Shown one piece after another: positions 42,976 to 51,852 of a stretch of DNA of 64,000 bases; the first letter of the stretch is position 1, and each line of letters begins with the position of its first letter. A model generated the notes under the pieces. That model was not told the DNA's origin. It saw only the letters and a list, made by a program, of their open reading frames with translations, and made no database searches. The translations under genes and the position numbers were made by a program. The stretch is taken from NCBI RefSeq assembly GCF_026627255.1, contig NZ_JAPNLM010000008.1:225105-289104 (forward strand). The letters are read 5' to 3'. The stretch comes from Streptomyces antarcticus (lineage in GTDB: Bacteria; Actinomycetota; Actinomycetes; Streptomycetales; Streptomycetaceae).

Positions 42976-43485
42976 GATGTCGCACCTCTCGCCGAAGAGG
43001 GTGGTGCCCGGGCCCCTCACGGTCACCCGTACGTCGGGGATCTCGCTCCCCGCGACGGACGCCACCGTGCAGACCAGCTGGCGCATCGCGAGTTCAGGGA
43101 GGTCCATGACCGTGAACGGGACCTTGACCTCGATGGACTGGGGGGACGTGAACGAGACGCTGACCGCGGCGGGCGCACCGCCCTCCCATCCCGGCAGCCG
43201 GGTGCCGAGCCCGGCGGCCCGTTCCTGCGGACCGGGCCCGGAGAGCAGCCGCAGCACGGTGCCGACGGGGGACGGCAGCGTGGAGTCGACCTGCGGCGAG
43301 GGGACGAGCTTGTCGTCGGGCGTGACGAAGTAGACGACGCCCGCGCGGTCGGGCGCGTTGACCACCACGTTCGCGGCCGCGCCGCTCTCGACCACCCCGG
43401 TGGGCTTGATGCCGCACCCGGCCAGCAGGAGCGGGGGACCGAGGAGGGCGGCGACGGCGGCCGCGGCGTTCCGGAGCCGGGTCAC
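42967..43485 (-). CDS. Small GerMN-like lipoprotein linked to a two-component system
   Basis: 172 residues from the GTG at 43485, overlapping the kinase stop by four bases. Lipobox LLLAGC near 18-23, then a compact domain with NVVVNAPDRAGVVYFVTPDDKLVP and TVLRLLSGPGPQERAAGLGTRLP, which resembles the GerMN/LpqB N-terminal fold. In mtrAB-lpqB operons the lipoprotein tunes the kinase; here a small lipoprotein follows the AfsQ2/MtrB-like kinase in the same way. Five-gene operon with femX, murJ and the two-component pair. Confidence 0.88.
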   Translation of the reverse strand: MTRLRNAAAAVAALLGPPLLLAGCGIKPTGVVESGAAANVVVNAPDRAGVVYFVTPDDKLVPSPQVDSTLPSPVGTVLRLLSGPGPQERAAGLGTRLPGWEGGAPAAVSVSFTSPQSIEVKVPFTVMDLPELAMRQLVCTVASVAGSEIPDVRVTVRGPGTTLFGERCDIGR

Positions 43486-44930
43486 GCGTCGGCCTCCAGG
43501 GGCATGTCGAGGGTGAGGACGGCTCCCCCACCGGGTCCGTTGGCGGCGTACAGGGTGCCGCCGTGCAGGCGGGCGTTCTCCAGGGTGATCGCGAGGCCGA
43601 GGCCGCTGCCCGCGGAGCGGGTGCGGGCGGCGTCGGCCTTGAAGAACCGGTCGAAGATGTGCGGCAGCACCTCGGGGGCGATGCCGGGCCCGCTGTCGGC
43701 GACCTCGATCAGCAGCCGCTCGCCGTCGGGACCGGGAAGGGCGGTGACGGTCACGGTGACGGGGGCTCCGCCGTGCTGGAGGGCGTTGCCGACGAGGTTG
43801 GCGAGCACCACGTCGAAGCGGCGCGGGTCGAGCCGCGCGCGCACGCCGCTCGGCAGTTCGGCGGTGACCCTTCCGTCGTCCCAGTGGCGGCGTTCGAGGG
43901 TCTTGGTGACGGCGACGGCGATGTCCACGTCGTCGAGGTTCAGTTCGGCGGCGCGGGCGTCGAAGCGGGAGATCTCCATCAGGTCCTCGACGAGGTCGGC
44001 GAGCTTGCCGGTCTCCGCGCTGATCAGCCGCAGGGCCTTGGCGGTATCGGGGTCGAGGCGCTCGGCGTCCTCGTCGAGGACCTCGGTGACGGCGAGCATT
44101 CCGGCGAGCGGGGTGCGCAACTCGTGCGAGACGTCGGAGGCGAAGCGGCGTGCCCTGACCTCGGCGTCCTGGAGTTCGCTCACGGACTGCTCCAGGGCGC
44201 GGGCGGTCTCGTTGAACGTGCGGGCCAGCCCGGCGAGCTCGTCGGCGCCCCTGACCTCGATCCGGGTGTCGAGGCGGCCCCGGCCGAGCCGCTCGGCGGC
44301 CCGGCGCATGTGGCGTACCGGGCGCAGTACGCCGCGCGCGGCGAGCAACGCGGGGACGACGGCGATGGCGAGGCCGGGGACGGCGCCCTGTTTCGCGGCG
44401 TCGACCATGGCGTCGACCGTCTCCCGCTCGGTGGTCAGCGGCATCACGGCGTACACGACGAGGCCGGTGGGCTCGCGCTTCCCCTGGTGGGTGAACACGG
44501 CTGGCATCGCGACGGTGAGGTACGGGGTCCCGCTCGCGTCCTCCACCCGCTGGAAGGCTCCGTGGGGGTTCGCGGAGACCACCTGACGGCGCAGCTCGTC
44601 GGTCACCACGGAGGAGGTCGGCGGGTTGATGTGCGAGGAGGCGCGCAGGTCCGCGTACTCGCCGAAGACCGCCCACGGGCGGGGCTTGCCGCGCTTGGCG
44701 AACTCGGAGACCAGCGCCTGGAGGGTCTCCTGGTCCATGGGGATGCGGAGGTTCTTGGAGTCGAGCTGGTCGCGCAGGGTGCTGACGGCCATGTCCTGGC
44801 TCTGCGCGAGGATCGCGTTGCGCGCCTTCTGGTAGGTGAGGGCGGCCGTGCTCACCGCGCTGATCGCGGCGACCAGCAGGAAGGCGGCGATCAGCCGGGT
44901 GCGCAGGCCGAACGGGGCGATCCGTCTCAC
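43482..44930 (-). CDS. Sensor histidine kinase of an envelope two-component system
   Basis: 482 residues from the GTG at 44930 (overlaps the response regulator stop, GTGA). Two membrane helices (about 10-30 and near 195-215) bracket a periplasmic sensor domain. HAMP domain (about 215-270), HisKA with His in SDVSHELRTPLAG (near 285), GHKL ATPase (about 380-480; NLVGNALQHGG, DSGPGIAPE, GSGLGLAITLENA). Similar in layout to AfsQ2 or MtrB families. Upstream response regulator and downstream lipoprotein are translationally coupled. Confidence 0.95.
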   Translation of the reverse strand: MRRIAPFGLRTRLIAAFLLVAAISAVSTAALTYQKARNAILAQSQDMAVSTLRDQLDSKNLRIPMDQETLQALVSEFAKRGKPRPWAVFGEYADLRASSHINPPTSSVVTDELRRQVVSANPHGAFQRVEDASGTPYLTVAMPAVFTHQGKREPTGLVVYAVMPLTTERETVDAMVDAAKQGAVPGLAIAVVPALLAARGVLRPVRHMRRAAERLGRGRLDTRIEVRGADELAGLARTFNETARALEQSVSELQDAEVRARRFASDVSHELRTPLAGMLAVTEVLDEDAERLDPDTAKALRLISAETGKLADLVEDLMEISRFDARAAELNLDDVDIAVAVTKTLERRHWDDGRVTAELPSGVRARLDPRRFDVVLANLVGNALQHGGAPVTVTVTALPGPDGERLLIEVADSGPGIAPEVLPHIFDRFFKADAARTRSAGSGLGLAITLENARLHGGTLYAANGPGGGAVLTLDMPLEADA

Positions 44931-45625
44931 CGTCGCGCGCCCTGGACCGGGCCGAAGCGGTAGCCGAATCCCCGCACGGTCTGTATGTATCGGGGCGCCG
45001 CGTCCGGGTCCTCGATCTTGTGGCGCAGGCGGCGGACGCACGCGTCCACGAGGCGGGCGTCGGCGTGGTAGCTGTGCTCCCACACGTACTCCAGCAGCTG
45101 CTGGCGGGAGAAGACCTGCTCGGGCGAGGCCGACAGGTGCAGCAGGAGCTTGAGCTCGCTGGGGGCCAGGGCGATCCGGTCACCGGATCGGGCGACGGTG
45201 AGCCCGGCGCGGTCGATGGCCAGTTCGCCGTGGTGCTCGACCTCGGGGCGGACCCCGGACGGATCGGCCAGCCGGCGCAGCACGGCCCTGATGCGGGCCT
45301 CGATGACCTCGGTGCGGGCGGGTTTGACGATGTAGTCGTCGGCGCCGGCCTCCAGGCCGATGACGATGTCGAAGTCGTCCCCGCGCGCGGTGAGCATGAT
45401 GATCGGCACCTCGCTGGTCTCGCGGATGCGGTGGCAGACCTGTACGCCGTTCATCCCGGGCAGCATCAGGTCGAGCAGGACGAGTTCGGGCCGGAAGCCG
45501 CCCATCAGGGCGAGGCCCGCCTCGCCGGTGTCGGCGGTGCTCACCTCGTGGCCGCGGCGGCGCAGGCCCAGGCCCACGCCCTCCCGGATGGACGGGTCGT
45601 CCTCGATCAGCAGTACGCGTGGCAT
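44927..45625 (-). CDS. OmpR/PhoB-family response regulator
   Basis: 232 residues. Receiver domain: VLLIEDDPSIREG, phosphoacceptor Asp in LVLLDLMLPGMNG (near 54), Thr in IMLTARGDDFD and Lys in DDYIVKPA. C-terminal winged helix (about 130-225; LAPSELKLLLHLSASPEQVFSRQQLLEYVWEHS, VDACVRRLRHKIED, IQTVRGFGYRF). Close in pattern to AfsQ1. Directly downstream of murJ (39 bases) and upstream of its kinase, probably all one transcript. Confidence 0.95.
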   Translation of the reverse strand: MPRVLLIEDDPSIREGVGLGLRRRGHEVSTADTGEAGLALMGGFRPELVLLDLMLPGMNGVQVCHRIRETSEVPIIMLTARGDDFDIVIGLEAGADDYIVKPARTEVIEARIRAVLRRLADPSGVRPEVEHHGELAIDRAGLTVARSGDRIALAPSELKLLLHLSASPEQVFSRQQLLEYVWEHSYHADARLVDACVRRLRHKIEDPDAAPRYIQTVRGFGYRFGPVQGARR

Positions 45626-45664
45626 CCGCTCAGTATCCCAAGGTGGTTCATCGCTTTCCTCCCG

Positions 45665-47419
45665 CTAACGGCCGGTCTTGCGCCGCAGGGAGTCCAGCAG
45701 ATCGGTGATCTCCGTCAGGCGCAGTGGCCGGGCGAGGAGGACGACGACGAGGGCCAGTACGGCGGTTCCCGCCCCTGCCGCGGCGAAGTCGCCGAACCGG
45801 GCGCAGGCGCGGGCGGCCGCGTGCGCGGCGGCGGCGGCCGGGAGGCAGGCGGCCAGCAGCCGCAAGTGGGTCCGTACGGCGGTCGCGCGCCGCGCGGTAC
45901 GGGTGCCGGTGCGCGGGCCGAGCCTGCGGGCGAGGGTGCGCGCGGTGACGGCGGCCCCCGCCGCGAAGGCCACGGAGGAGGCGGCGGCCATGCCGGTGAC
46001 GGCCCAGCGCGGGGGCAGCAGGAAGTAGGCGGAGGCCGACAGTGCGGCGTTCAGCCCGGCGATGACCAGGTTCAGGAAGAACGGGGTCCGGGTGTCGGAG
46101 AGGGCGTAGAACCCGCGGGACAGGACGTACTGAGCGGAGAAGGCGACCAGGCCGGGCGCGAAGGCGACGAGGATGCCCGCCATGACCTCGATGTCGGCGG
46201 CGCCGGTACGGCCGTACTCGAAGACGCCGCCGATCACCCAGGGCGCGAGGGCGGCGAAGAGGGCGGCGGCGGGCACGACGAGGGCAGCGCTGGAACGCAG
46301 CGCGTACGAGACGTCCCTGCGGACGGCGCCGAGATCGCCGTCGGCTGCGGCGGTGCTCATCCGGGGCATCAGGGCGGTGACGAGGGAGACGGTGATGATG
46401 CCCTGCGGGACGATCCACAGCTGGTAGGCGTTGCTGTAGGCGGTGTAGCCGGCGCCCCCGGCGAGGCCCGCCTCGACGGCACGCGCTCCCGAGGTGGTGG
46501 AGAGGCGGGTGACGACCCAGTAGGCGATCTGGTTGGTGAGGACGAGCATGACCAGCCAGCCCGCGTTGCGCAGCGGCCGGCCGAGGCCGCTGCCGCGCCA
46601 GTCGAAGCGGGGGCGCCAGCGGAAGCGGGCGGCGCGCAGCGACGGGACCAGGGCGAGGGCCTGGATCACGATGCCGGCGGTGGTGCCGAGGCCGAGCAGC
46701 CGGGTCTCGGCGGCGGAGAGCCCGTCCGCGGCGCCGTGGGAGACGTACAGGAAGAGTCCGAAGACGCCGATGATGACGACGTTGTTGAGGACCGGGGTCC
46801 ACATCATCGCGCCGAACCGGCCGCGCGCGTTCAGTACCTGGCCGAGCAGGGTGAAGAGCCCGTAGAAGAGGATCTGCGGCAGGCAGTACCGGGCGAGGGC
46901 CACCGTCGTGCTCGCCTGGGCGCCGTCGTAGCCGGTGTACGCCTCGACGATCTGCGGGGCGGCGAGGACGGCGGCCGCGGTGAGCAGCACGAGGGCCGCG
47001 GTGCAGGCGGTCAGCAGCCGGTCGGTGTAGGCGGCCCCGCCGTCGCGGTGCTCCTTGGCGGCGCGGACCAGCTCGGGGACGAAGACGGCGTTCAGCGCGC
47101 CGCCGACGAGCAGCATGTAGATGATGTTCGGCACGGTGTTGGCGACGGCGTACCCGTCGCCGAGCAGGCCGGTGCCCAGGGCCGCGACGACGACCGCCGA
47201 GCGGACGAAGCCGGTGGCGCGGGAGACGATCGAACCGGCCGCCATGAGCGCGCCGCTGCGCAGTACCGAGGCCTTGGCGGGTACGGACGCGGGCGCGGGT
47301 ACGGGCGCCGGCTCGGATATCGGCGCCGGCTCGGATACGGACGCCGGCTCAAATACGGGCGCCGACTCGGGTACGGGCGCGGCCGGGGTGCCCGGATCGG
47401 CTGTGGTGCCGTTCCTCAC
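45665..47419 (-). CDS. murJ: MurJ/MviN-type lipid II flippase
   Basis: 584 residues from the GTG at 47419, overlapping the femX stop by four bases. About 14 membrane helices of the MOP/MATE superfamily; conserved start of helix 1 ATGFVRSAVVVAALG, then PNIIYMLLVGGALNAVFVPELVR. It should flip lipid II across the membrane for peptidoglycan synthesis. The N-terminal 60 residues are a cytosolic PE-APV-rich tail with four 18-bp DNA repeats (47304-47375). Actinobacteria usually encode a separate large MurJ (MviN) with a pseudokinase; this is a compact paralogue. Confidence 0.93.
   Translation of the reverse strand: MRNGTTADPGTPAAPVPESAPVFEPASVSEPAPISEPAPVPAPASVPAKASVLRSGALMAAGSIVSRATGFVRSAVVVAALGTGLLGDGYAVANTVPNIIYMLLVGGALNAVFVPELVRAAKEHRDGGAAYTDRLLTACTAALVLLTAAAVLAAPQIVEAYTGYDGAQASTTVALARYCLPQILFYGLFTLLGQVLNARGRFGAMMWTPVLNNVVIIGVFGLFLYVSHGAADGLSAAETRLLGLGTTAGIVIQALALVPSLRAARFRWRPRFDWRGSGLGRPLRNAGWLVMLVLTNQIAYWVVTRLSTTSGARAVEAGLAGGAGYTAYSNAYQLWIVPQGIITVSLVTALMPRMSTAAADGDLGAVRRDVSYALRSSAALVVPAAALFAALAPWVIGGVFEYGRTGAADIEVMAGILVAFAPGLVAFSAQYVLSRGFYALSDTRTPFFLNLVIAGLNAALSASAYFLLPPRWAVTGMAAASSVAFAAGAAVTARTLARRLGPRTGTRTARRATAVRTHLRLLAACLPAAAAAHAAARACARFGDFAAAGAGTAVLALVVVLLARPLRLTEITDLLDSLRRKTGR
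47304..47375. repeat. 18-bp tandem repeat (x4) in the N-terminus of the MurJ paralogue
   Basis: Four 18-bp units starting GGCGCCGGCTCGGATA at 47304, 47322, 47340 and 47358. They encode (S/P)EPAP(V/I) repeats in frame. Confidence 0.85.
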
Positions 47420-48615
47420 CGGCGGGCCAGGTACGCCTGGAAGGCCTTGTAGAGCGCCGCGTTGGCGTATCCGTCCATCGGGGTCTCCCACTCGCCGAGC
47501 GTCTCGACTACCTTTCCGCCGGTGCCGAGCTTCCAGCGCAGCAGCCCGAAAGAACGTTCGCCGGGGTCAAGGGTGGAGGGTACCCCGCGCATGTCGTACT
47601 CGTGCGCTCCGAGGTCGTGGGCGTCGCACAGCATGCGCCACTGGAGGGCGTTGCTGGGACGCACCTCGCGGCGGTGGTCGGCGGAGGCGCCGGTCTGGTA
47701 CCAGACCCGGCCGCCGGCCACGATCATCGTGTGGGCGGCGAGGACCTCGCCCTGGTGGACGCCCAGGTAGAGCCGCATCCGGCCGGGCTCCTCCGCGTTG
47801 AGGGCCGCGTACTGCTGCTCGTAGTAGGCCAGTGAGCGGCCGAGGCGGAACCCGTCGCGCTCCTCGGTGATCCGCAGCAGCCGGTAGAACTCGGGCAGGC
47901 CGGCCGCGGTTCCGACGACGGTCCGCACGCCCGCCTTCCGCGCCTTGCGCACGTTGCGCCGCCACTCCTGGTTCAGGCCCGCCCACAGGTCGTCGCGGGA
48001 ACGGCCCGCGAGCGGTACCCGGAAGACGTGGCGGGGCTGGGCGTCGCCGTCGTCCTCGCCGCCGCAGCGCTTCCAGCCGCGGGTGCGCAGCCGGTCGGCG
48101 AGCGCCGCGCCGACCGGGTCGACCTCGGTGGCGAGGACGTCGGAGATCTGCCGGCCGGGCCCGGCGCCGGACTTGACGGCGGCCGCGTCCCAGCTCCGGT
48201 AGGCGGGTGTGGGGCCGATGCGGACGGCGAAGGCCCCGGCCGCCTTCAGGTGGCGCATGAGCGGGGTCAGCCAGCGGTCCACGCGCGGGTCCGACCAGTC
48301 GGCGACGGGCCCCTCGGGGAGGTAGGCGAAGTATTTGCGGGTTCCGGGGAATTGGCGGTAGAGAACGAGTCCGGCCCCCTCGATCTCACTGTTCGGGTAG
48401 TGCCATCCGACCCTTTCCGAGCGCCATTGGTCCTTTACCCGGGCCCACGACGGGTACTGGAGGAAACTCGCCTGCGGGTTCCGGGAGAGGAACGCCCGGT
48501 ATTCGCCGAGGGAGAGCGTGCACACCTCGGGCTCCCCGTCCCGGCCGCGCGACGCGTCCGGGCCCTGCCCCTGTCGATGGTGCTGCTGGGCTGTGTTCAC
48601 GAGCAGTGCGCACAC
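47416..48615 (-). CDS. FemAB/FemX-like peptidoglycan-bridge aminoacyltransferase
   Basis: 399 residues. GTG at 48615 with AGGAAGG 9 bases upstream. Double GNAT-like fold of the Fem family: YPSWARVKDQWRSERVGWHY near 55-75 (in part: YPSWARVKDQW), KLGTGGKVVETLGEW near the end, and the SNALQWRMLCDAHDLGAHEYDMRG block. FemX-type enzymes add the first amino acid (Gly in Streptomyces) to lipid II using aminoacyl-tRNA. First gene of the envelope operon and divergent from an L,D-transpeptidase lipoprotein. Confidence 0.9.
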   Translation of the reverse strand: MCALLVNTAQQHHRQGQGPDASRGRDGEPEVCTLSLGEYRAFLSRNPQASFLQYPSWARVKDQWRSERVGWHYPNSEIEGAGLVLYRQFPGTRKYFAYLPEGPVADWSDPRVDRWLTPLMRHLKAAGAFAVRIGPTPAYRSWDAAAVKSGAGPGRQISDVLATEVDPVGAALADRLRTRGWKRCGGEDDGDAQPRHVFRVPLAGRSRDDLWAGLNQEWRRNVRKARKAGVRTVVGTAAGLPEFYRLLRITEERDGFRLGRSLAYYEQQYAALNAEEPGRMRLYLGVHQGEVLAAHTMIVAGGRVWYQTGASADHRREVRPSNALQWRMLCDAHDLGAHEYDMRGVPSTLDPGERSFGLLRWKLGTGGKVVETLGEWETPMDGYANAALYKAFQAYLARR

Positions 48616-48828
48616 GGCAGTCGTCCTTCCTGTACGTCCGGGCGTGGATGGACAGGACTCTCACAGCAGCCGGTGACCGCTCCGCGCGGCGATTGTGACC
48701 GGACGATGACCGTTTCGCTGCGGTGCACGTCACAACCGAAATGGAGGGATTTTCCGGAGAATGCGCAACCTAGAGTCCCCGTGTTCGCTCTCCTTTTGCG
48801 AACGATGATGACTTCGGAGGGGATTTCG

Positions 48829-50058
48829 TTGAGCCGCACCAGCCGCACCAGCCGTACCGCCCTGTCCCGCCGCCGGGTCCGCCACGCCGCCGCCGCGGGC
48901 ACCGCGCTGCTGGCCGCGACCCTGACCGCCTGCGGAGGCGGCGGCGACGCGGCCGCCGGGGGCGGCAAGGCGGAGCTGAAGCCCAAGCCGGACATGGCCG
49001 TCTCGGTGAACCTCACGGGCGATCAGGTCAAGGCCGGCGAGCCGGTCACGGTGACGGTCGCCGAGGGCAAGCTGGCCCTGGTGAAGGTCACCGACGGCAA
49101 GAACGGGGAGCTGCCGGGGAAGATATCCGACGACGGCCGCACCTGGACCTCCGAGCGCAACGCCTCACCCGGCACGGACTACAAGGTGGAGGCGCAGAAC
49201 ACCGACAGCCAGAGCGCGGGCACCCAGTTCAAGACCTCCCCCGCCGACAAGGTGAACAAGGTCTCGATCAACCTGCCCAAGGGGAGCACGGTCGGCGTCG
49301 CCATGCCGGTCTCGCTCGTCTTCGACAACCCGGTCACGAACAAGGCCGAGGTCGAGAAGCAGTTGAAGGTCACCTCCTCGGACAACACCGAGGGGTCCTG
49401 GGGCTGGTTCAAGGACTACTCCGGCAAGGACCGCGTGGACTGGCGGCCGAAGGAGTACTGGAAGTCCGGCACCGACGTGAAGGTCGACATGAACCTGAAC
49501 GGCGTGGACTCCGGGAAGGGCGGCGGGCTCTTCGCCCGTGACTACACCACCGAGTTCAAGATAGGCAAGGACCGCCGGATGGAGGTCAGCCTCGACACCC
49601 GGAAGATGAAGGTGAGCGAGGACGGCCAGGTGGTCGAGACGATCCCGGTCTCGGCCGGAACTCCCGGCGGGCAGAAGGCGTCCTGGTCCGGAAAGATGGT
49701 CCTCATGTCGAAGGAGGGCACCATCCGGATGGACTCCCAGACGGTCGGCCTGGGCGACTCCTACGACAAGATGGTCGACTTCTCGATGCGGCTGACCTGG
49801 TCCGGCATGTACGCCCACGCCGCCCCGTGGAACTCCGGCAACTTCGGCCGCGCCAACACCAGTTCCGGCTGTGTGGGCATGAGCGACGCGGACGCCCGCG
49901 GCTTCTACGCGAAGGTCCAGGTCGGCGACCCCTTCGAGGTGGTCGGCAGCGGCTCCAAGGGCAACGCGGAGATCGGCAACGGCTACGGCGAGTGGAACCT
50001 GTCCTGGGACGACTGGAGGGCCAAGAGCGCACTGACCGGGGGCACCCAGAACGGCTGA
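48829..50058 (+). CDS. L,D-transpeptidase lipoprotein (LdtMt2/LppS-like)
   Basis: 409 residues. The TTG at 48829 follows GGAGGGG at 6 bases; in-frame ATGs at 48805 and 48808 lack any ribosome site. N-terminal signal with lipobox LTACGGGG. A bacterial Ig-like domain (about 45-135), a second Ig-like part (about 145-235) and a YkuD catalytic domain (about 240-375) with HAAPWNSGNFGRANTSSGCVGMS, Cys near 347 and His in the same motif. It forms 3-3 cross-links in peptidoglycan. Divergent from the femX-murJ-TCS operon, suggesting coordinated envelope regulation. Confidence 0.94.
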   Translation: MSRTSRTSRTALSRRRVRHAAAAGTALLAATLTACGGGGDAAAGGGKAELKPKPDMAVSVNLTGDQVKAGEPVTVTVAEGKLALVKVTDGKNGELPGKISDDGRTWTSERNASPGTDYKVEAQNTDSQSAGTQFKTSPADKVNKVSINLPKGSTVGVAMPVSLVFDNPVTNKAEVEKQLKVTSSDNTEGSWGWFKDYSGKDRVDWRPKEYWKSGTDVKVDMNLNGVDSGKGGGLFARDYTTEFKIGKDRRMEVSLDTRKMKVSEDGQVVETIPVSAGTPGGQKASWSGKMVLMSKEGTIRMDSQTVGLGDSYDKMVDFSMRLTWSGMYAHAAPWNSGNFGRANTSSGCVGMSDADARGFYAKVQVGDPFEVVGSGSKGNAEIGNGYGEWNLSWDDWRAKSALTGGTQNG

Positions 50059-50093
50059 CCCCCGACGCCCCCATCACTGACTCTCGTTCAATT

Positions 50094-50160
50094 GTTACCA
50101 CCACGTAACTTACCGATGGGTTACCTTCGGTAATCCCTCCCCGTTACCGTCGGGTCACTT
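50094..50160. promoter_or_regulatory. Cluster of GTTACC motifs and short hairpins upstream of the CocE-type hydrolase
   Basis: GTTACC occurs at 50094, 50120 and 50143, with an inverted GTAAC at 50105 and a hairpin TTACC-TTC-GGTAA at 50121-50133. Low GC for the region. It lies 30-100 bp upstream of the start codon of the hydrolase and 35 bp after the L,D-transpeptidase stop, so it may be an operator cluster or a terminator-promoter composite. Confidence 0.45.
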
Positions 50161-50190
50161 TCACCCCCCGGCGTACGCGAGGAGCGATTG

Positions 50191-51795
50191 ATGGAACGCA
50201 CCACCACCGCCGCGGCGGTGGCAGCCCTGCTGGCGGCAGCCGCCCTGGGCCTGGCCCCCCACCAGGCCCAGGCGGCCCCCGCACCTGCCACCGCCGTCAC
50301 CTCGAACGTCTCGGACGTGTCGGACGCCTCGTCGGAGCTGCGGTTCCACGACATCCCCGGCTCCGGCGGCATCACCCTCAAGGGCAACGTCTTCACCCCG
50401 GCCGGAGCCGTGCAGGGCCGGAAGTACCCGCTGATCGTGCTGCCCACCAGCTGGGGCCTGCCGCAGATCGAATACATCGCCCAGGCCAAGAAGCTCGCCG
50501 ACTCCGGCTACGTCGTGGTCAGTTACACCTCGCGCGGCTTCTGGCTCTCCGGCGGCGAGATCGAGGTGGCCGGCCCGCCGGACGTCGCCGACGTGTCCGC
50601 CGTCATCGACTGGGCCCTCGCCCACACCCCCGCCGACGCGGACCGCATCGGCCTCGGCGGGGTCTCGTACGGCGCGGGCATCAGCCTGCTGGCCTCCGCG
50701 CACGACCCCCGGATCAAGGCCGTGGTCGCGATGAGCGGCTGGGCCGACCTCGTGGCCTCCATCTACTCCGGCCGCACGCAGCACCTCCAGGCCGCCGGGC
50801 TGCTCGGCGTCGCCGGCAACCTAACCGGCCGGCCCGGTCCCGAACTCCAGTCGATCCTGAGCGACTTCCTCGGCTCCCGGCTCGACCGCGAGCAGCAGAT
50901 GATCGACTGGGGCAAGAAGCGCTCGGCGGCCTTCGAGGTCGACCGGATCAACGCCAACGCCCCCGCGATCATGATGGGGAACGCCTGGGGCGACACCATC
51001 TTCCCGCCCAACCAGTACGCCGACTTCTTCGAGAAGCTGACCGGCCCCAAGCGCCTGGAGTTCCGCCCCGGCGACCACGCCACCGCCGAGCTCACCGGTC
51101 TGCTCGGCCTGCCCAACGACACCTGGACCAGCGCCCACCGCTGGTTCGACCGCTACCTCAAGGGCGAGCGCAACGGCGTGGACACCGAGGCTCCGGTCCA
51201 GCTCAAGTCCCGTAGCACCGGCGGCTACGAGGGCTATCCGGACTGGAAGTCGGTCGGCGCGGCGGGCACCGAGCGCATCGCGCTCTCCGACAGCGAGCAC
51301 GTCTTCGCGAACGCCGACTCCGGGGCCAACGGCGGGATCGTCCTGCTCTCCAACCTCCTCGACCAGTTCGTCAAGACCCCGCCGGTGGCCTCCATCCCCC
51401 TGCTGCCCCGCTCCTTCGCCGCCGTATGGCAGTCGCCGCGCTACGACCGGGAGCGTCGCGTCCGCGGCGACGTCCGGCTCCACACCACCGTCACGCCCAC
51501 CAAGGGCGACGGCACCTTCGTCGCGTACCTCTACGACGTCGGCCCGCTCGGCATCGGCAAGCTCGTCAGCAACGCCCCGTACACCTTCCACGGCAAGACC
51601 CCGGGCCAGGCCTTCGGCGTGGACCTGGAGCTCTTCTCCACCGCCTACGACGTGCCCGCCGGGCACCGGCTGGCACTCGTCGTCGACACCGTCGACCCGC
51701 TCTACATCGAGCACAACCCCTCCGGCGCGCAGCTGACCTTCTCCTCGCCGCGCACCGATCCCTCGTACGTCTCGGTGCCGCTGCGCGAGCAGTGA
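50191..51795 (+). CDS. CocE/NonD-family secreted serine hydrolase
   Basis: 534 residues, ATG at 50191 with GAGGAG 6 bases upstream. Signal peptide about 1-29 (VAALLAAAALGLAPHQAQA). Alpha/beta hydrolase of the X-prolyl dipeptidyl-peptidase/cocaine-esterase class: nucleophile in GGVSYGAGIS (Ser near 159), Asp likely in NAWGDTIFPP (near 270), His in GDHATAEL (near 297). The C-terminal part is a jelly-roll domain (about 380-534, RLHTTVTPTKGDGTFVAYLYDVG). Substrate unknown; esters or acylated peptides are typical. It ends in a strong hairpin. Confidence 0.92.
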   Translation: MERTTTAAAVAALLAAAALGLAPHQAQAAPAPATAVTSNVSDVSDASSELRFHDIPGSGGITLKGNVFTPAGAVQGRKYPLIVLPTSWGLPQIEYIAQAKKLADSGYVVVSYTSRGFWLSGGEIEVAGPPDVADVSAVIDWALAHTPADADRIGLGGVSYGAGISLLASAHDPRIKAVVAMSGWADLVASIYSGRTQHLQAAGLLGVAGNLTGRPGPELQSILSDFLGSRLDREQQMIDWGKKRSAAFEVDRINANAPAIMMGNAWGDTIFPPNQYADFFEKLTGPKRLEFRPGDHATAELTGLLGLPNDTWTSAHRWFDRYLKGERNGVDTEAPVQLKSRSTGGYEGYPDWKSVGAAGTERIALSDSEHVFANADSGANGGIVLLSNLLDQFVKTPPVASIPLLPRSFAAVWQSPRYDRERRVRGDVRLHTTVTPTKGDGTFVAYLYDVGPLGIGKLVSNAPYTFHGKTPGQAFGVDLELFSTAYDVPAGHRLALVVDTVDPLYIEHNPSGAQLTFSSPRTDPSYVSVPLREQ

Positions 51796-51804
51796 TCCAC
51801 GGCT

Positions 51805-51852
51805 GCTGCCGGGCGGGGTGTGGCTCTTCGGAGTTACACCGTTCCCGGCAGC
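51805..51852 (+). terminator. Terminator of the CocE-type hydrolase gene
   Basis: GCTGCCGGG (51805-51813) pairs perfectly with CCCGGCAGC (51844-51852); GGTGT/ACACC extend it inside. The right arm is part of the C-terminal codons of the convergent permease gene. Confidence 0.65.

Noticed and set aside
42967..45183. A 738-codon minus-strand frame spanning kinase region and lipoprotein
   Set aside because: Only the last 172 codons (from the GTG at 43485) form the lipoprotein; the rest is a shadow of the kinase gene.
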